Part shown: positions 10,214 through 21,305 of the stretch, one piece after another
Position numbering within the stretch: the first letter of the stretch is position 1
Layout of the letters: each line of letters opens with the position of its first letter
Assembly: GCA_037039685.1 (NCBI GenBank)
Contig: JAWNGF010000003.1
Span: 2,356,001 to 2,420,000 of the forward strand
DNA: 64,000 bases
Direction of reading: 5' to 3'
Source: Ceratobasidium sp. AG-K
Taxonomy: Eukaryota; Basidiomycota; Agaricomycetes; Cantharellales; Ceratobasidiaceae
Translations under genes and position numbers: made by a program
The notes under the pieces: generated by a model
Told to the model about the DNA's origin: nothing
Seen by the model: only the letters and a program-made list of their open reading frames with translations
The model's database searches: none

Positions 10214-13200
10214 ATGGATAGGATTCAACTCGAGGATACCCCTCGCTCAGACGCTTTTCGACAAATTCATGACACCGAGGAATTGGAACAGCTGCGGTGA
10301 GCACATATTTTTGTTATCTACCTGGCACGAGTCATTTCTTACGGAAACCCTGCAGTCGATACGAGGACTTTACTACTATAGGTGCGAAGATATTGACCCA
10401 CTTACGACATTCAGAATTGACACCGAACACGTTTTCCACTTAGACTGGATTCAGGATTCGATTCTTGAACGTAACAGGCGTCTAAGGACCTCACGCGACA
10501 TCCAAACGTCGCTGCGAGACTCCCAGGGTCGCATCAATCCCCCGTGGGTCAAGGCACAAATAAAAAAGCTGATAGCCGCTGGGCAAAGTTGGTTCGTTGT
10601 CAGTATTGCAGGTGCGCGCTTGGTTCAAATTTCTTGTTCCGACGTTCGGATTAACACTTGGGCGAATTAGGTGTTTGCATCGGCTTGAACGCCGCTCTCA
10701 TTTCAATCGTTACGGAATGGCTGTCTGACCTGAAGATGGGGTACTGTACGGACGGATGGTGGTTGAACCAGCAATTTTGTTGCTGGGAGATAGATGTCGA
10801 GGAGGAAGGCGCGTGTACGGCTTGGAGAGCTTGGAGCGATTATTGGCCTGGCCGATACTTGGTATATGTACTGCTTGCCGTAAGTAGACTGCATCTATTC
10901 TCAGACACGAATTAAACATCAAAATCGCTTGGTAGATGCTCTTTTCGCTCGTCTCAGCACATTTGGTTGACTCGTTTGCAAAGTATGCTGCTGGCTCCGG
11001 GATATCAGAGATAAAATGCATCTTGGCTGGATTCGTCATGCAAGGATACTTGGGAATCTCAACACTCGTAATCAAAAGCCTTACCTTGGTGCGTTTATTT
11101 TGATGACCATAATTGGTGGATACTTATTGCTTCTGCTAGCCTTTGGTTATTGCATCTGGACTCGCTGTCGGGAAAGAAGGGCCGTCGGTTCACGTTGCGT
11201 GCTGTGTGGGAAACGTAGTTGCACGGTTGTTCAGTAGATTTTCGCGCAGCCAAGGTGAGCAACAGTCTACGTGAAACCCGCGATTTATGCTAAACGAATA
11301 TGCTTCTGGCAAGGTAAGATGCGCGATATCCTGACAGCTGCATCCGCCGCTGGAGTGGCTGTTGCCTTTGGCTCCCCGATTGGCGGTGTCATGTTTTCAA
11401 TCGAGGCGAGTCTGCCACCTATCATCCCTCCCATTCACAGCCTGACGTTTCGTTACCTTTAGGAAATGAGCCATAAATTTAGCATTAAAACCATGTGGCG
11501 AAGTTTCTTCTGCGCCCTGGTTGCAACCGTCACACTTTCCGTAAGTCTCCAGAGTAATCTTTGCCCCCAGGCGGTATTGAAGCTCAGCGCTTCGTCGCAG
11601 GCGATGAACCCGTTTCGAACTGGAAAGCTCGTGCTGTTCCAGGTCACCTACGATAGGGATTGGCATTTCTTTGAAATCATCTTTTTCGTCATCATTGGTA
11701 TTTTCGGAGTGAGTGCTTTAGACCCATCCAGCTATGTGTTCTGTCTCATCAAAGCTTACAGGGTCTCTACGGAGTTTTCGTTACCAAGTTCAATCTCCAG
11801 GTTGCAGCTTTCCGACGAAAGCACCTGGTTGGGTATGGGGCCACAGAAGCTGTTGTCCTTGCTACGATTACGGCCATAGTTGGGTACTTCAACAGATTTC
11901 TGCGAATCGACATGTCAGAAAGCTTAGGTATTCTATTCAAAGAATGCGAAGGCGGCGGAGACTACAATAATCTTTGCCAGCAAGTCAATTTATCGTTTAT
12001 TTGACAACGTTCACTAAACGACTATGGCTAGGTCTTGGGCTCAGTGGCCAATGGCTAACTCGTTGTTCCTTGCGACTCTCATACGGACCATGCTTGTCAT
12101 CATATCGTATGGTAGCAAGGTTCCTGCGGGTATATTCGTACCATCCATGGCCATTGGCGCGACGTTTGGTAGAATGGTTGGGATCATCGTCAAAGCTATG
12201 TATACGTGCGTTTAGTCGGAATCTTGCTTTTTTGCGGTGAGGCTGATCAGTGGTAGCCCAGTTCCCACCCTACTTCTTCGTTCTTCTCCAGCTGCCGGCC
12301 CGATATGCCCTGCATCACTCCCGGAACGTACGCACTTCTAGGTGCGGCGGCGGCTTTAAGGCAAGTGCAGAAACGCTTCGCATGTAGCCTTGTTTTAATA
12401 CTACAATCGCTTTATAGTGGAATCATGCGCATCACTGTGACAGTGGTAGTTATCATGTTCGAGTTGACCGGCGCTCTCACCTATATTTTACCCACAATGG
12501 CAGGTCTTATTATCAACATAAGTTTCATATAGTTAACTTGCATATTAGATTGTAATCCTTGTAACCAAAGCGGTCGGAGACTGCTTCGGCGCAACCGGAA
12601 TCGCGGACGAGATGATTCGATTCAATGGATACCCCTATCTTGAGCGTGAAGACCACTCGTTCAATATACCTGGTGCGTAACCTCGATCACCTTGCTGCAA
12701 GTCGGCTAACTGGTAGACTAGTCTCGCGAGTCATGCAAAAAGAGATTTATACGATGTCCATAACCGGAATGACGCTTCGTGAAGTCGGTGAGATACCGCT
12801 GTGTATGATATATAACATATTTTGACATGTGTGCAGAGGACAAGCTCGAGCATACGGATGTCCAGGGATTTCCGATTGTATCTGCGGATTCTAAACGCAC
12901 GCTGATGGGACATATAGGCCGAACTGAGCTTCGTTATGCAATCGGTAATGCCACTCTAGGAAGCGATATATATGCAACTAACCCCACTACTATAAGGAAA
13001 GGCACGAAGGGCGCGAGATATCCATCCGAGCACGCTTTGCAGCTTCGAGCCTCCTTCCGTATATGAAGCAAATACGCGTCACGCCGTATCGGAAATCGAC
13101 GTTGTTCGAGAGTTAGCGGGGGTCGAGGATGATGACCACGCGGGCATCACCCCGCTCGCAGAGACGGCAAACGTGATACACCTTGGAGCATGGGTTAACC

Positions 13201-13547
13201 AGACCCCGTTATGTGTCGCCCCGCAACTAGCATTAGAGATTGTCATGGATTTGTTCAAGCGCATGGGGTAAGCAAAACAAAAAGGTCATATTTTATTGAC
13301 CAATTTACCTGTTTCCAGCCCGCGAGTGATATTGGTTGAGTATCACGGAAGTCTAGCTGGTTTGATCACCGTCAAGGACGTACTTAGGTTCATGGTCTCC
13401 AACGAACACCACGAATCTCAATCTGGAGGGGGATCCGTATGGAACGACCCCGGTGCTCTTGATGGGCTCTTGGAAGAGGCTTGGTTGTGGGCTGGGGATG
13501 CATGGAGACAAGTATTAGAACTGGGCCGACGCATTGTTAGGCGGTGA
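10214..13547 (+). CDS. CLC-type Cl-/H+ exchanger (Gef1-like), copy 1
   Basis: Voltage-gated chloride channel family protein of about 750 residues, most like fungal Gef1, an exchanger of Golgi/endosome membranes that supports acidification and metal homeostasis. Starts [15 protein letters not shown]. The three chloride-selectivity segments are clear: GSGIS near residue 183, GKEGPS near 225 with the gating glutamate, and the segment [20 protein letters not shown]. The proton glutamate is present in FSIEE, which argues for an exchanger, and the pore tyrosine lies in [13 protein letters not shown]. Two C-terminal CBS domains follow (around [17 protein letters not shown] and [20 protein letters not shown]). 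I infer 17 introns, four of them with GC donors (starting at 11406, 11980, 12361 and 12500). A TGA near 11273 is intronic. The gene appears intact and is duplicated at 53585-56918. Confidence 0.92.
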
Positions 13548-14305
13548 AAGCATTGATTGCCAATTCAAAAATAGTCATTTAGAGAGTATATAACCGGGTC
13601 AACGCCCGATACGACAATGCTAGTGAGACCCCCAAATCAATCCAGCGGCTCCGCCATGATAATAGCTGCTTTCGAACCTTAGAACCCTTAGCCTTTGCCA
13701 CTACAACCCCGATCATACTACGTCAGTATTTTCGCCAAATAACCTACCTAAAATATGTACCCCATGTCAAGACTAATGTTCTTTGTATGATATAGAATCT
13801 ACCCCTTGCATTACTGAACAATTGGCTCGAACTTCACGCAATACTCCAGGAGTATCTCGAAAGTGAGCACCCGTTCTGAACTCTAAAACTCGAACGCATA
13901 CAGGCCATACTAGTGGGTGATCTACGTTACTGAACCCCCATTGAATGACTGTTTGGAAAAACCTGCCATAGTTTCGGGGCGCGTGCACTGGAGATTTGTC
14001 CATCCGCGCTTCCCCACCTAAACGATCTGACGAGCATTGCCGTTGGGAGCGCTCACTGAACCGAACAAGCACCAGAACTCAGCCATCGGGCCCGCGTGGC
14101 CGAGAGCCGCCACCGGTTCCTCGTGGGCGCTCCTGGCTACCTTCTAGCGCTCGGTAACTGAACGTCGGGCTTCCATAGCCTTAGGTGCTCCGAGAACGGA
14201 ATGATTCTCTTGATCGTGGCATGGCATGACGTATGATTGCAAATCAATCAACCCCGACTTCGTAGGACCGTGCCTCTGCCACAGCCCCTGACTCTGCCTC
14301 TGATC
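13548..14305. other. Spacer between CLC and first F-box-like gene
   Basis: These 758 bases hold no recognised gene. The open frame at 13773-14072 on the minus strand is not conserved in length in copy 2, where its start region is altered. The last 200 bases presumably hold the promoter of the F-box-like gene at 14306. Confidence 0.45.
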
Positions 14306-15431
14306 ATGTTAGGCGTATTACATACTGAACTATCGTTTGTGGTGATCAACTGTCTCTCGAGTGACCCCGCCTTGCTGTGTCGACTTGCCCGAGTCAACAA
14401 AGCTAGCTATAGCATTACCGTCCCGCTCCTATACGAAAAGGTAGCTCTGTATAGCATAGAATCCATCTCGCTATTCTGTAGGACTATAATATCCAATTCT
14501 GGAGCGAACTACCGCCATCTAGTCAGGGACTTATGGATAGAGCCTCACCCGCCGTACTCTTTTCGAGAGGCTTTGCCCATAATTGGACCTACTCGTTCAA
14601 TGCTGGAAAGAACAATCAATCTGAAGAAGTTAACATTCATCCCCCCCAACCATCTGTTTGCGGACATGTTTATCGACTTGGAACCTAAATTTTGCCTGAC
14701 ACACTTCAGAAGCGTTTGTTATCCTCACAAGCCTTTCTTCACTTTTCTTCATGGCCAGCCTTCCATCACCCACCTCACGCTCGATAACCTAGCAGTGGTA
14801 AACTGGAGGACTCGTGCTACTATTGGATTGGCGAATCACTATGCTGATTTGGTGTCCCAGGAGCAATTTCTTCCACACATATGCTCGCTCGAAGCTGATG
14901 ATATCACCATGGCTACTCTATGCACTGGTCGCCCCATCAATCGTATCACAATCACCGACTTTGCGAGATGGCGACCACCAGATCTGACGTCCTCTATTAG
15001 TAGATCTTCAGCCTCCATTAAATCAATTTCCTTGAAGGTTCGAGCATGGGACCTCGAGCAAGGTGTTCATTCTCAGCTACTCGAGTCACTCAAAACGACA
15101 AACGTTGCATCATCCCTACTGGAACTTAGCATAGCGCTCGACCTGGTAAATATTGCTGTTAATTGTCTCATGAGCTAGCTAATGTTTTCTTTTGGACCAG
15201 AACAATGTATTGCATTTGTACCTGGAAGGGTTCGGAATTAGGCAGCTGGGCGACATCGTCGATTTCATAGATGGTTTTACAAGTCTCAACAGTTTTTCAA
15301 TCTGTTGTACTCCCTCGTCCGTTATCGGAGAACCAGACAAACAAGAAGCACGCTTCTATAATAAGGAAACATGGAACTCCCACTGTCCAAGTCTTCGGCA
15401 TATTTTCCTGTTTGGTGTAGATGTATGTTGA
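14306..15431 (+). CDS. F-box-like domain protein 1, copy 1
   Basis: Two-exon gene for about 370 residues. The N-terminus (MLGVLHTELSFVVINCLSSD, then a run of leucine, alanine and serine-rich helix with LCRLARVNKASY) has the length and pattern of a basidiomycete F-box-like domain. The rest has leucine-rich segments such as INLKKLTFIPP and SITHLTLDNLAV, typical of degenerate LRR adaptors that would present substrates to an SCF ubiquitin ligase. The intron (15146 to about 15200, GTAAAT...CCAG) joins IALDL to NNVLHLYLEGF. I chose the ATG at 14306 because the frame upstream lacks an ATG and copy 2 has a two-base insertion just before it. The target is unknown. Confidence 0.65.
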
Positions 15432-15544
15432 AAATCTATATTTCGTTGTCAGTTTAAGGGCGTGTTTGCACTTCTGATATTAGCTAATGAGATCACGAGG
15501 CTCTCCGTGACTGTGAGATCTACTACCACTTGCTCCGAATTGCA

Positions 15545-16709
15545 ATGTTTCTCTACGCCGATTTGCTAGTGATAATCTCAGAGTACCTGTCCAATGATCC
15601 TCTTGCGCTTTCTAAACTGTGTCTAACAAGCAGGTTCGTATATACAGCTGCTATCCAAGTGCTCTATAAGAATGTTACACTTCACCAATTTCGTTCAATA
15701 ACGTCTTATTGCAACACAATCATGGCACCGAGAGGGAACAGGCCAGATATCCGCTTCTTCACCCAGATCCTATGGATTGGGCCTTCAGAATACCACCGTA
15801 CCCCTGGAATTGTCACTTTAATCTCTGCCATCCGTGCAACACTCGGACTTCTTCCCAACTTGCGAGATTTGACCCTTACGCCCATGGCGCATTCGTTTTC
15901 TAATGTTTTCTTGGACTTGAACCAGTGTGAATTCTCGCTGAGAAGCTTGGCGGTTTCCTATCATACCAACCGCCCGTTCGCCCAATTTCTACAAAGCCAG
16001 GCCTCCATCACGCATCTACGCCTTCACGACCCTGATACAGAGCCGCCTCGCTCGCATGACCTGGTGAGCCATATACATGAACTTGGCACGCAAGCTCCGT
16101 TTTTGCCCAATCTACAATATCTTTCGGCCGATCCGAGGGTTCTGGCAAAGCTCGTCGTTGGTAGGCCCGTATCTCAGGTCGAGGTTGTCGTCGGGACATG
16201 TACGTCATCGCCAGGGGAGCGTGAAGTCCTCGGAACTTTAGTTCAATCACTTGCGAAAACAACCGTCCCCCTTGTGTCAATAGTGCACTCGCTGAAAACT
16301 ATTAGACTGCACCTTTGGGGCACTCAATTTTTACAACGGCTCAATGGGACGAGTATCCAATCGACCTTGAGACGCCTGTCCATCCATCTTCCGCGCATTA
16401 TGAGGACGGTTTTCGTAGCAAGAGTAAGTAGAACGTTTGCCCATGCCTCTAACACCATCAAGTACTTACCGTGCTGGCCAGACATCGGCCCGGATCGCGC
16501 CGCTCGCGCATTTATTTCAGATATTCGCACATAATCTTTATGACTTTGAAGTGCTGGAGAATTTTGATATTTCACTTGACGAGTTCAAGCTTCAGGATCC
16601 ATCCGCTGAAGAAATTGCAGAGCTGGTTGGCGACATGAACAGATTGGCAAAATGGAAATCGTCAAGTCCAAGACCTCGACATGTAGTATTGTATGGAGTA
16701 ACGGTTTGA
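15545..16709 (+). CDS. F-box-like domain protein 2, copy 1
   Basis: Second F-box-like gene, 113 bp downstream of the first on the same strand and paralogous to it. It starts MFLYADLLVIISEYLSNDPL followed by LSKLCLTSRFVYTAAIQVLY, the usual F-box-like helix pattern, then leucine-rich segments (LRDLTLTPMAHSF, SITHLRLHDPD, LQYLSADPRVLAKLVVGRP). One intron, from GTAAGT at about 16423 to CCAG near 16481, switches the frame to TSARIAPLAHLFQIFAHNLY, and the protein ends RHVVLYGVTV. The ATG at 15545 is the first in frame. It probably acts as a substrate adaptor of an SCF ligase; this is inferred only from the fold pattern. Confidence 0.65.
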
Positions 16710-16792
16710 CAAGCAATACAGACTTGTAGTATCCCAGGAGTCCAACGAGGTTACTATCGATCTAGAGGTAGTCCCCACTACCAGGCTGCGCC

Positions 16793-17720
16793 TCAGTCGC
16801 CACCACTATTTTGTGTGTCAAGAGTGAAGAGTAATCGAAGATTAAGGAACTCACCGAGGGCGGGAGGTTTGAACCCGAATAAAAACCCAGTCAATCGCAT
16901 CCCGAATCCCAGTTCTAGGAATAAAGAAATGTATAATTCGTAATTGAGCTCCGAGAATGTTTACCTACCCTTCAAGCGCCGACACTCCCATCACATCCAG
17001 ACTGGCAGCTCGCTGATCGTCGCCCACGATCACCCCATCTGAAGTATCTTCCCCCCCTTCGTGGCGTCGTGTCTGCCACCAGGCTTCGTAGCTGGATCGG
17101 ACATCATTAACCGACAAGCTGTTTGGTGCATCTTGTTTGTTTGCGAGTAGTAAGAGAGGGACGTCGAGAATTTGGGGGTGTGCTAGTACGGTTTCTGAAT
17201 ACCGTGGTGTTAATGGTCAATGGCCTAGTCGGAACTAGTCGGACTTGCCAAAAACCTCCCATCCTTCCCATAACCTATCACGGTCTGCTGCGTCGATCAT
17301 ATATATAACAGCATGGCAATCGTCGTAGTATTTGGACCAAATAGTTCGAATGTCCCGCTGCCCGCCTAGATCGAAGAATTGCATCGTAGCAGAAGGTAAG
17401 GATATTTTACCCACTATAAGGATTCGGTCAATCACTCCGTCAATAGCACCGCCAAGGGTTGAATCAAACGTACTATTCTGCCCGACTGTAGGGCCTATCT
17501 TGTCTGCCGGAAGTCCAGGAGTGTTATTATAAAGTGTCTTTGTCTTCTCTAGGAAAGTCTAACAATGCAAGATGATTACTGTCCTGTGTTAGGCCGGAAA
17601 TATGGGAACAAGCTTGAAGGCTCGTACGGTCTTGCCAGCATTGTCTAGTCCGAGAATAAGGACGGAAAACTCGTCCTTCCTCGTCAAATGGGCGTGCAAT
17701 CCTTTCAGCAGATGATACAT
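16793..17720 (-). CDS. ARL3: ARFRP1/Arl3-type small GTPase, copy 1
   Basis: Arf-family GTPase that acts at the trans-Golgi, where its yeast counterpart Arl3 recruits Arl1. The start MYHLLKGLHAHLTRKDEF mirrors the yeast Arl3 start and has no glycine at position 2, so it would be N-acetylated rather than myristoylated, as known for Arl3. G-boxes: GLDNAGKT (P-loop), PTVGQN (switch I threonine), DLGGQ (switch II), NKQD, and VSAL. The C-terminus is IRDAIDWVFIRVQTSRPRGGD. Five or so introns are implied: one directly after GKT, one after PTVGQN, one with a GC donor after WEVF (17195-17248), and two near the end. It lies 123 bp downstream of DUO1 on the same strand. Copy 2 is at 60161-61088. Confidence 0.88.
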
Positions 17721-17843
17721 AAGAGTTATAGCAAATACAGCAGCAGAGATCTGGTGGTAGAGAGAAGCAAGCCAGCGTGTCACGTGCGCGGTCTAAGTAG
17801 CATGACACCTTTAGAGTCGATATCGAAATGAAGCGCAGACTGG

Positions 17844-19126
17844 TCAAGCTGCTCCTCCCCGTCCACGTGCTCTAGGCACTGCTCCTCGAGTTGATGCCAC
17901 AGAGCTAGGCCGACCAATTTTTGATCCTCCAGCAGCAGATGGTGGTCGTGCTACAGCTCCTCTTCCGGTCCCAGTGGCAGTTCCGGCTCCGGCGGTTGTG
18001 GACGTACGTCCGCGAACTGATATAGAATGAGTGGAGTACGAGTTATTATAGCCAAATGTATTACCTGTGCTCGCTCCCCGAGCTCCCGTGCCTCTTACTC
18101 CTCGACCACGAGTCGTGCCAACAGCCTTTGCAGCCCGTTCGCGAGCCTCTTGCTCCGCTTGTGCTCTTTCGGCCTCTTCCCTCTCCCTTTCCTCGCGCTC
18201 CCTCCGCTCTCTCTCTTCCCTCTCTTTTCTTTCTCGTTCTTGCCTCGCCAGCTCTTCGATGCGTTCTTGGACAGTTCGTTCGTCCTGCCAGCCCCTAAAA
18301 GTCAGCGAGGCTAATACATATTAGATAGTGGGATGGACTTACTGCCTCTCCACCGCGCCATTCTTCATCTAATATGAGCTTGGCGATCTGCTCTTGTTGT
18401 CCAAGCATCTTCACATAACGATCCAGTATCGCATTTGTCCGCTCAACCTGACGTTCTAATCTCTGTATCGATTTACAGTCGGTTCAAGTTGTTACCAGCG
18501 CCCTATCTCAAACTCACCTCGGTATTCGCATCCACCGCCTCCAAAGCTCCAACATAATCCCCGAATACCGCATTCATCTTTCTTAATTGAAAGAGCGCTG
18601 CATGCAACTGCTCTTCTCGTCTCTCGGCAGCCGTCCGAGACCGAGAGTGTACAGAAGGCGGAGGCGAGTCGGCTATGCTGCGTGTACTTCGTTGCGGGGT
18701 ATGGATTGACAGTTCTCTTTCGTCGTCGTCAATTATCGTTTCATTAGCCCGTCTTGGTCCCACTCCTAGTTGCGACATGGTCATATCGCCCTCGCCCTCC
18801 TCTTCAGGTTCCTGTTCGTCTGGCTCTGGTTCGGGTGCAATCCGTCTTGGCGCAGGGGACTCGTTCAACAGCCTGAATGGAGCAGACTCATAATCATCGT
18901 CTTCATCGTCCCACTGATTTCTGGGAGCATCTTCATTTGTGGGCGCCCTGGCATCGACTACCGATAAATCAGAGAGCGACAAGTCGTCGCCGCCATGACC
19001 TGTGCCTGTGCCTTTTCCGCGAGGAGTATCTGAAGGTAGCGAGGAGAGATCGAATATTGAAGGGATGGCTCCGGCACTCGGTATTACCACAGAGGGCGAC
19101 TCGGATCGTTTACGCTGGGAAGACAT
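17844..19126 (-). CDS. DUO1: DASH/DAM1 complex subunit Duo1, copy 1
   Basis: Kinetochore-microtubule coupling protein of the DASH complex. Residues 1-165 are low-complexity and acidic (QWDDEDDDYESAPF, EPEPDEQEPEEEGEGD). The Duo1 core follows with LRKMNAVFGDYVGALEAVD, an intron, then LERQVERTNAILDRYVKM and QQEQIAKLILDEEWRGGEA, which fits the family's coiled segment and its conserved L-I-L-D-x-x-W. An unusually long tail has a glutamate/arginine-rich coiled coil (ERIEELARQERERKEREE onward) and an RG-rich end with RGRGVRGTGARGAS and RARGRGGAA. Three introns are seen. The start MSSQRKRSESPS is the only good ATG. The nearly identical second copy is at 61212-62494, with one amino-acid change in the first exon (S to P). 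Confidence 0.88.
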
Positions 19127-19445
19127 GACAGATGGAGGAGCGCGGACGCTTCCGTCGCGTAAGTAAGCGCGCTCTTAGAAGGGGCTTCCTTTGGCACGTG
19201 ATCGTGTGGCGAACGGCGGCCAAATTCATTGACGACTATCAACTATGATGCTTTTGTTGCCAGTTTACATCCAGAATCCAAGATTGAAACTTTGGGAAAT
19301 TCATTGATGTTTTACAATTGGGAGGTAGGAATACATTGGTCAAGTCCATCAGCGTAACATGTAATCGCTCATGCATTGGTTGCTCAATGGCGTGCCCCGA
19401 TGTTCAATCCCTCAACGAGAGCGAGCTACAAGTACAAAATGACGC
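19127..19445. other. Spacer upstream of DUO1
   Basis: These 319 bases contain no gene. They hold the upstream region of DUO1, with a CACGTG E-box at about 19196, and the 3' flank of the Bli-3-like gene. The sequence is essentially identical in copy 2. Confidence 0.4.
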
Positions 19446-20226
19446 TTAGCTCCACCCTTGAGCACCTAAAATGGCTCTTACCTCTTGTTGGGTGAGCGTG
19501 CGCAGCTCTCCCGGCGAGGCTACCTTCCCAGTGATTGCGCTAGTAGCAACCTCAACGGCAGCACCGACCTTGGTGCGCGTGGAATACCAGTATCGGATCT
19601 TGTCCCTGAATTAGTATGGGAAACTCCTTACAATTTAGATAATCTTACCTCGGTTGGAGTGACGTCAACAACTACAACGCGAGGGTCATTGGCGTCACCC
19701 TTGTGGACACCATCCCCAAGGTCACCGAACCAAGCCGAGACCCTGTAACATGCTTAGTTCAAAAGATTACTCGATAGCGCGAGAACATACATTGGGTTCC
19801 AGAGGTCTTTGACCTTTTGCCTATCCTTTGAGAGCTTGGCAGTGCCGGCCACACTCACCCAGGAGTTTGAACCAGGCTCGAAGAACGACACATTTACGTG
19901 CGGGTCGGATTCCATCTCGTCCGTCTTGTGGCTCTCAGAGTTGGCAAGGAAGGTAAAGTGAAGTCCCTCGACTGCTCCAGTTAGCCAGTAATATAACACA
20001 AATCGATTCACAACTTACGGGATGCTGGGGCCATGGCTCTCGAGTGCAGTTCACCGTTGGTGCCGCGGGAGGTGAGCATACCAGTCTTGGCGGTGTCCAA
20101 GATCTCCTTCAGACCTAAAGTATAATGAGATACAAATTTATGGTCGTCAACGCACTACACACCGTCAATCTTCTGTTGAGGAGTCAACTTTTCGTTGGTC
20201 GCTTTCTCGACGTATGGGTCAGACAT
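19446..20226 (-). CDS. Bli-3-like FMN-binding split-barrel protein, copy 1
   Basis: Pyridoxamine 5'-phosphate oxidase-like protein of about 200 residues, similar to the Neurospora blue-light-induced protein Bli-3 and to bacterial general stress protein 26. Starts MSDPYVEKATNEKLTPQQK; then LKEILDTAKTGMLTSRG and LHSRAMAPAS (flavin-binding strand), LHFTFLANSESHKTDEM, DPHVNVSFFEPGSNSWVSVAG, VKDLWNPM, VSAWFGD, and DPRVVVVDVTPTE joined to IRYWYSTRTKVG, in the order expected for the family. The tail ends ILGAQGWS. Four introns are inferred; the last uses the acceptor ACAAG, one of several AGs, because it alone keeps PTE-IRYWY in frame. Probably a cytosolic flavin or F420-type reductase; the substrate is unknown. 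Copy 2 is at 62814-63594. Confidence 0.83.
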
Positions 20227-21305
20227 GGTGGAATAGATGATAGGTTGCGATAGAATGTGGTAGTGGAGTCTCAAACGAAATGTTAGCTAGCTTTATATGC
20301 CCCATTCCCGATCCACAATTCAATGATCGTAACGGCCAACGACTTCATACATGACGTCACGACGCTAAGAACGATCATTTGCGCCGCTCGTGTGCGCGTT
20401 CCTCGTGACTTTTTAATCGCTGACCAATTGACGTGCATTCACCCCGAGGAAGTAATTCTGTCGGCTCCGGGGGGTATATGCAAAAATGGCGCCATTCGTC
20501 CTTGTCGTGATAGAAACTATACGTTTAGGATCGAATCGTGTCTACAAGCAGGCTTATATCTTACTTTTTGATTGGTAGATGCATCGCATCTTGTGTTTTC
20601 GTAACGATAATTTAGTCCCTAAGTTGCAACATTTGCGAACATACAAAAGTGAACAAGCGCTGGCGATCTCCAAGGGATCGGGTCACACGCGCCAGAGCGG
20701 CGAATCTTCCTGAATGATCCAGTACTATCGTTGACTGCAGCCTGCAGCAATTAATATTTCTATAACACTCATATACGCTAGCAAAGCTTCCTCATTGAAG
20801 CCATGTCGGTGAATTATGATTTGCGATTCAATTCCGTCTAGAATTTGCCGAATGAACGTGCGCGCTTAGACATCCGGCATCGTCGGCCTTTTTGCGGTTC
20901 TTCTCCTCATCAATTTCGGCGCATATAGGTACTATACGCATGCAAAGAAGTCACAGTCGATTGTATTAATTCCTTGGCAGCGATGAAATAACATCTAGAA
21001 TGCTTCGACAGAGCATTGCGTTGTCGGATTACTCATTGGTCTCTATGTACCCACCGGATTAACTCTCGAAATGCTGGCAGCGTCAATTGGAACTGCCTCA
21101 TGCCCAAGATAACCAGCATGATCATCTGACTGTTCGCGTCGCGTTAACCTGTCAGTTATATAGCTCGCTAAAACTTCAAGGTCCTACATCGGAAAGAACC
21201 ATCAACCTTCGGAATCAGGTCGCTGCTATGATAGCTATATAAATACATGACCCCAGGCAAGGACAAAACACCCACTCAACATAAACTCTAAGTGAATTGC
21301 CCGAT
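20227..21305. other. Spacer spanning the right part of copy 1 into unique DNA
   Basis: No gene is visible over this 1.08 kb. The first 406 bases match the end of the window (63595-64000); homology beyond 20632 cannot be tested because copy 2 leaves the window. A short open frame at 20323-20571 is conserved in both copies but has no family features. The last 100 bases hold the promoter of the AA9 gene; TATATAAATAC at about 21234 is a plausible TATA box. Confidence 0.45.

Noticed and set aside
11271..11276. TGA in the CLC frame of copy 1 where copy 2 has CGA (apparent premature stop)
   Set aside because: The bases lie within an intron (GTGAGC...GGCAAG, about 57-61 bases) that must be removed to join RSQG to [13 protein letters not shown], so the stop is never read.
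14237..14305. Upstream extension of the first F-box-like gene
   Set aside because: The frame opens only with TTG, and copy 2 has an indel here; the ATG at 14306 is a better start.
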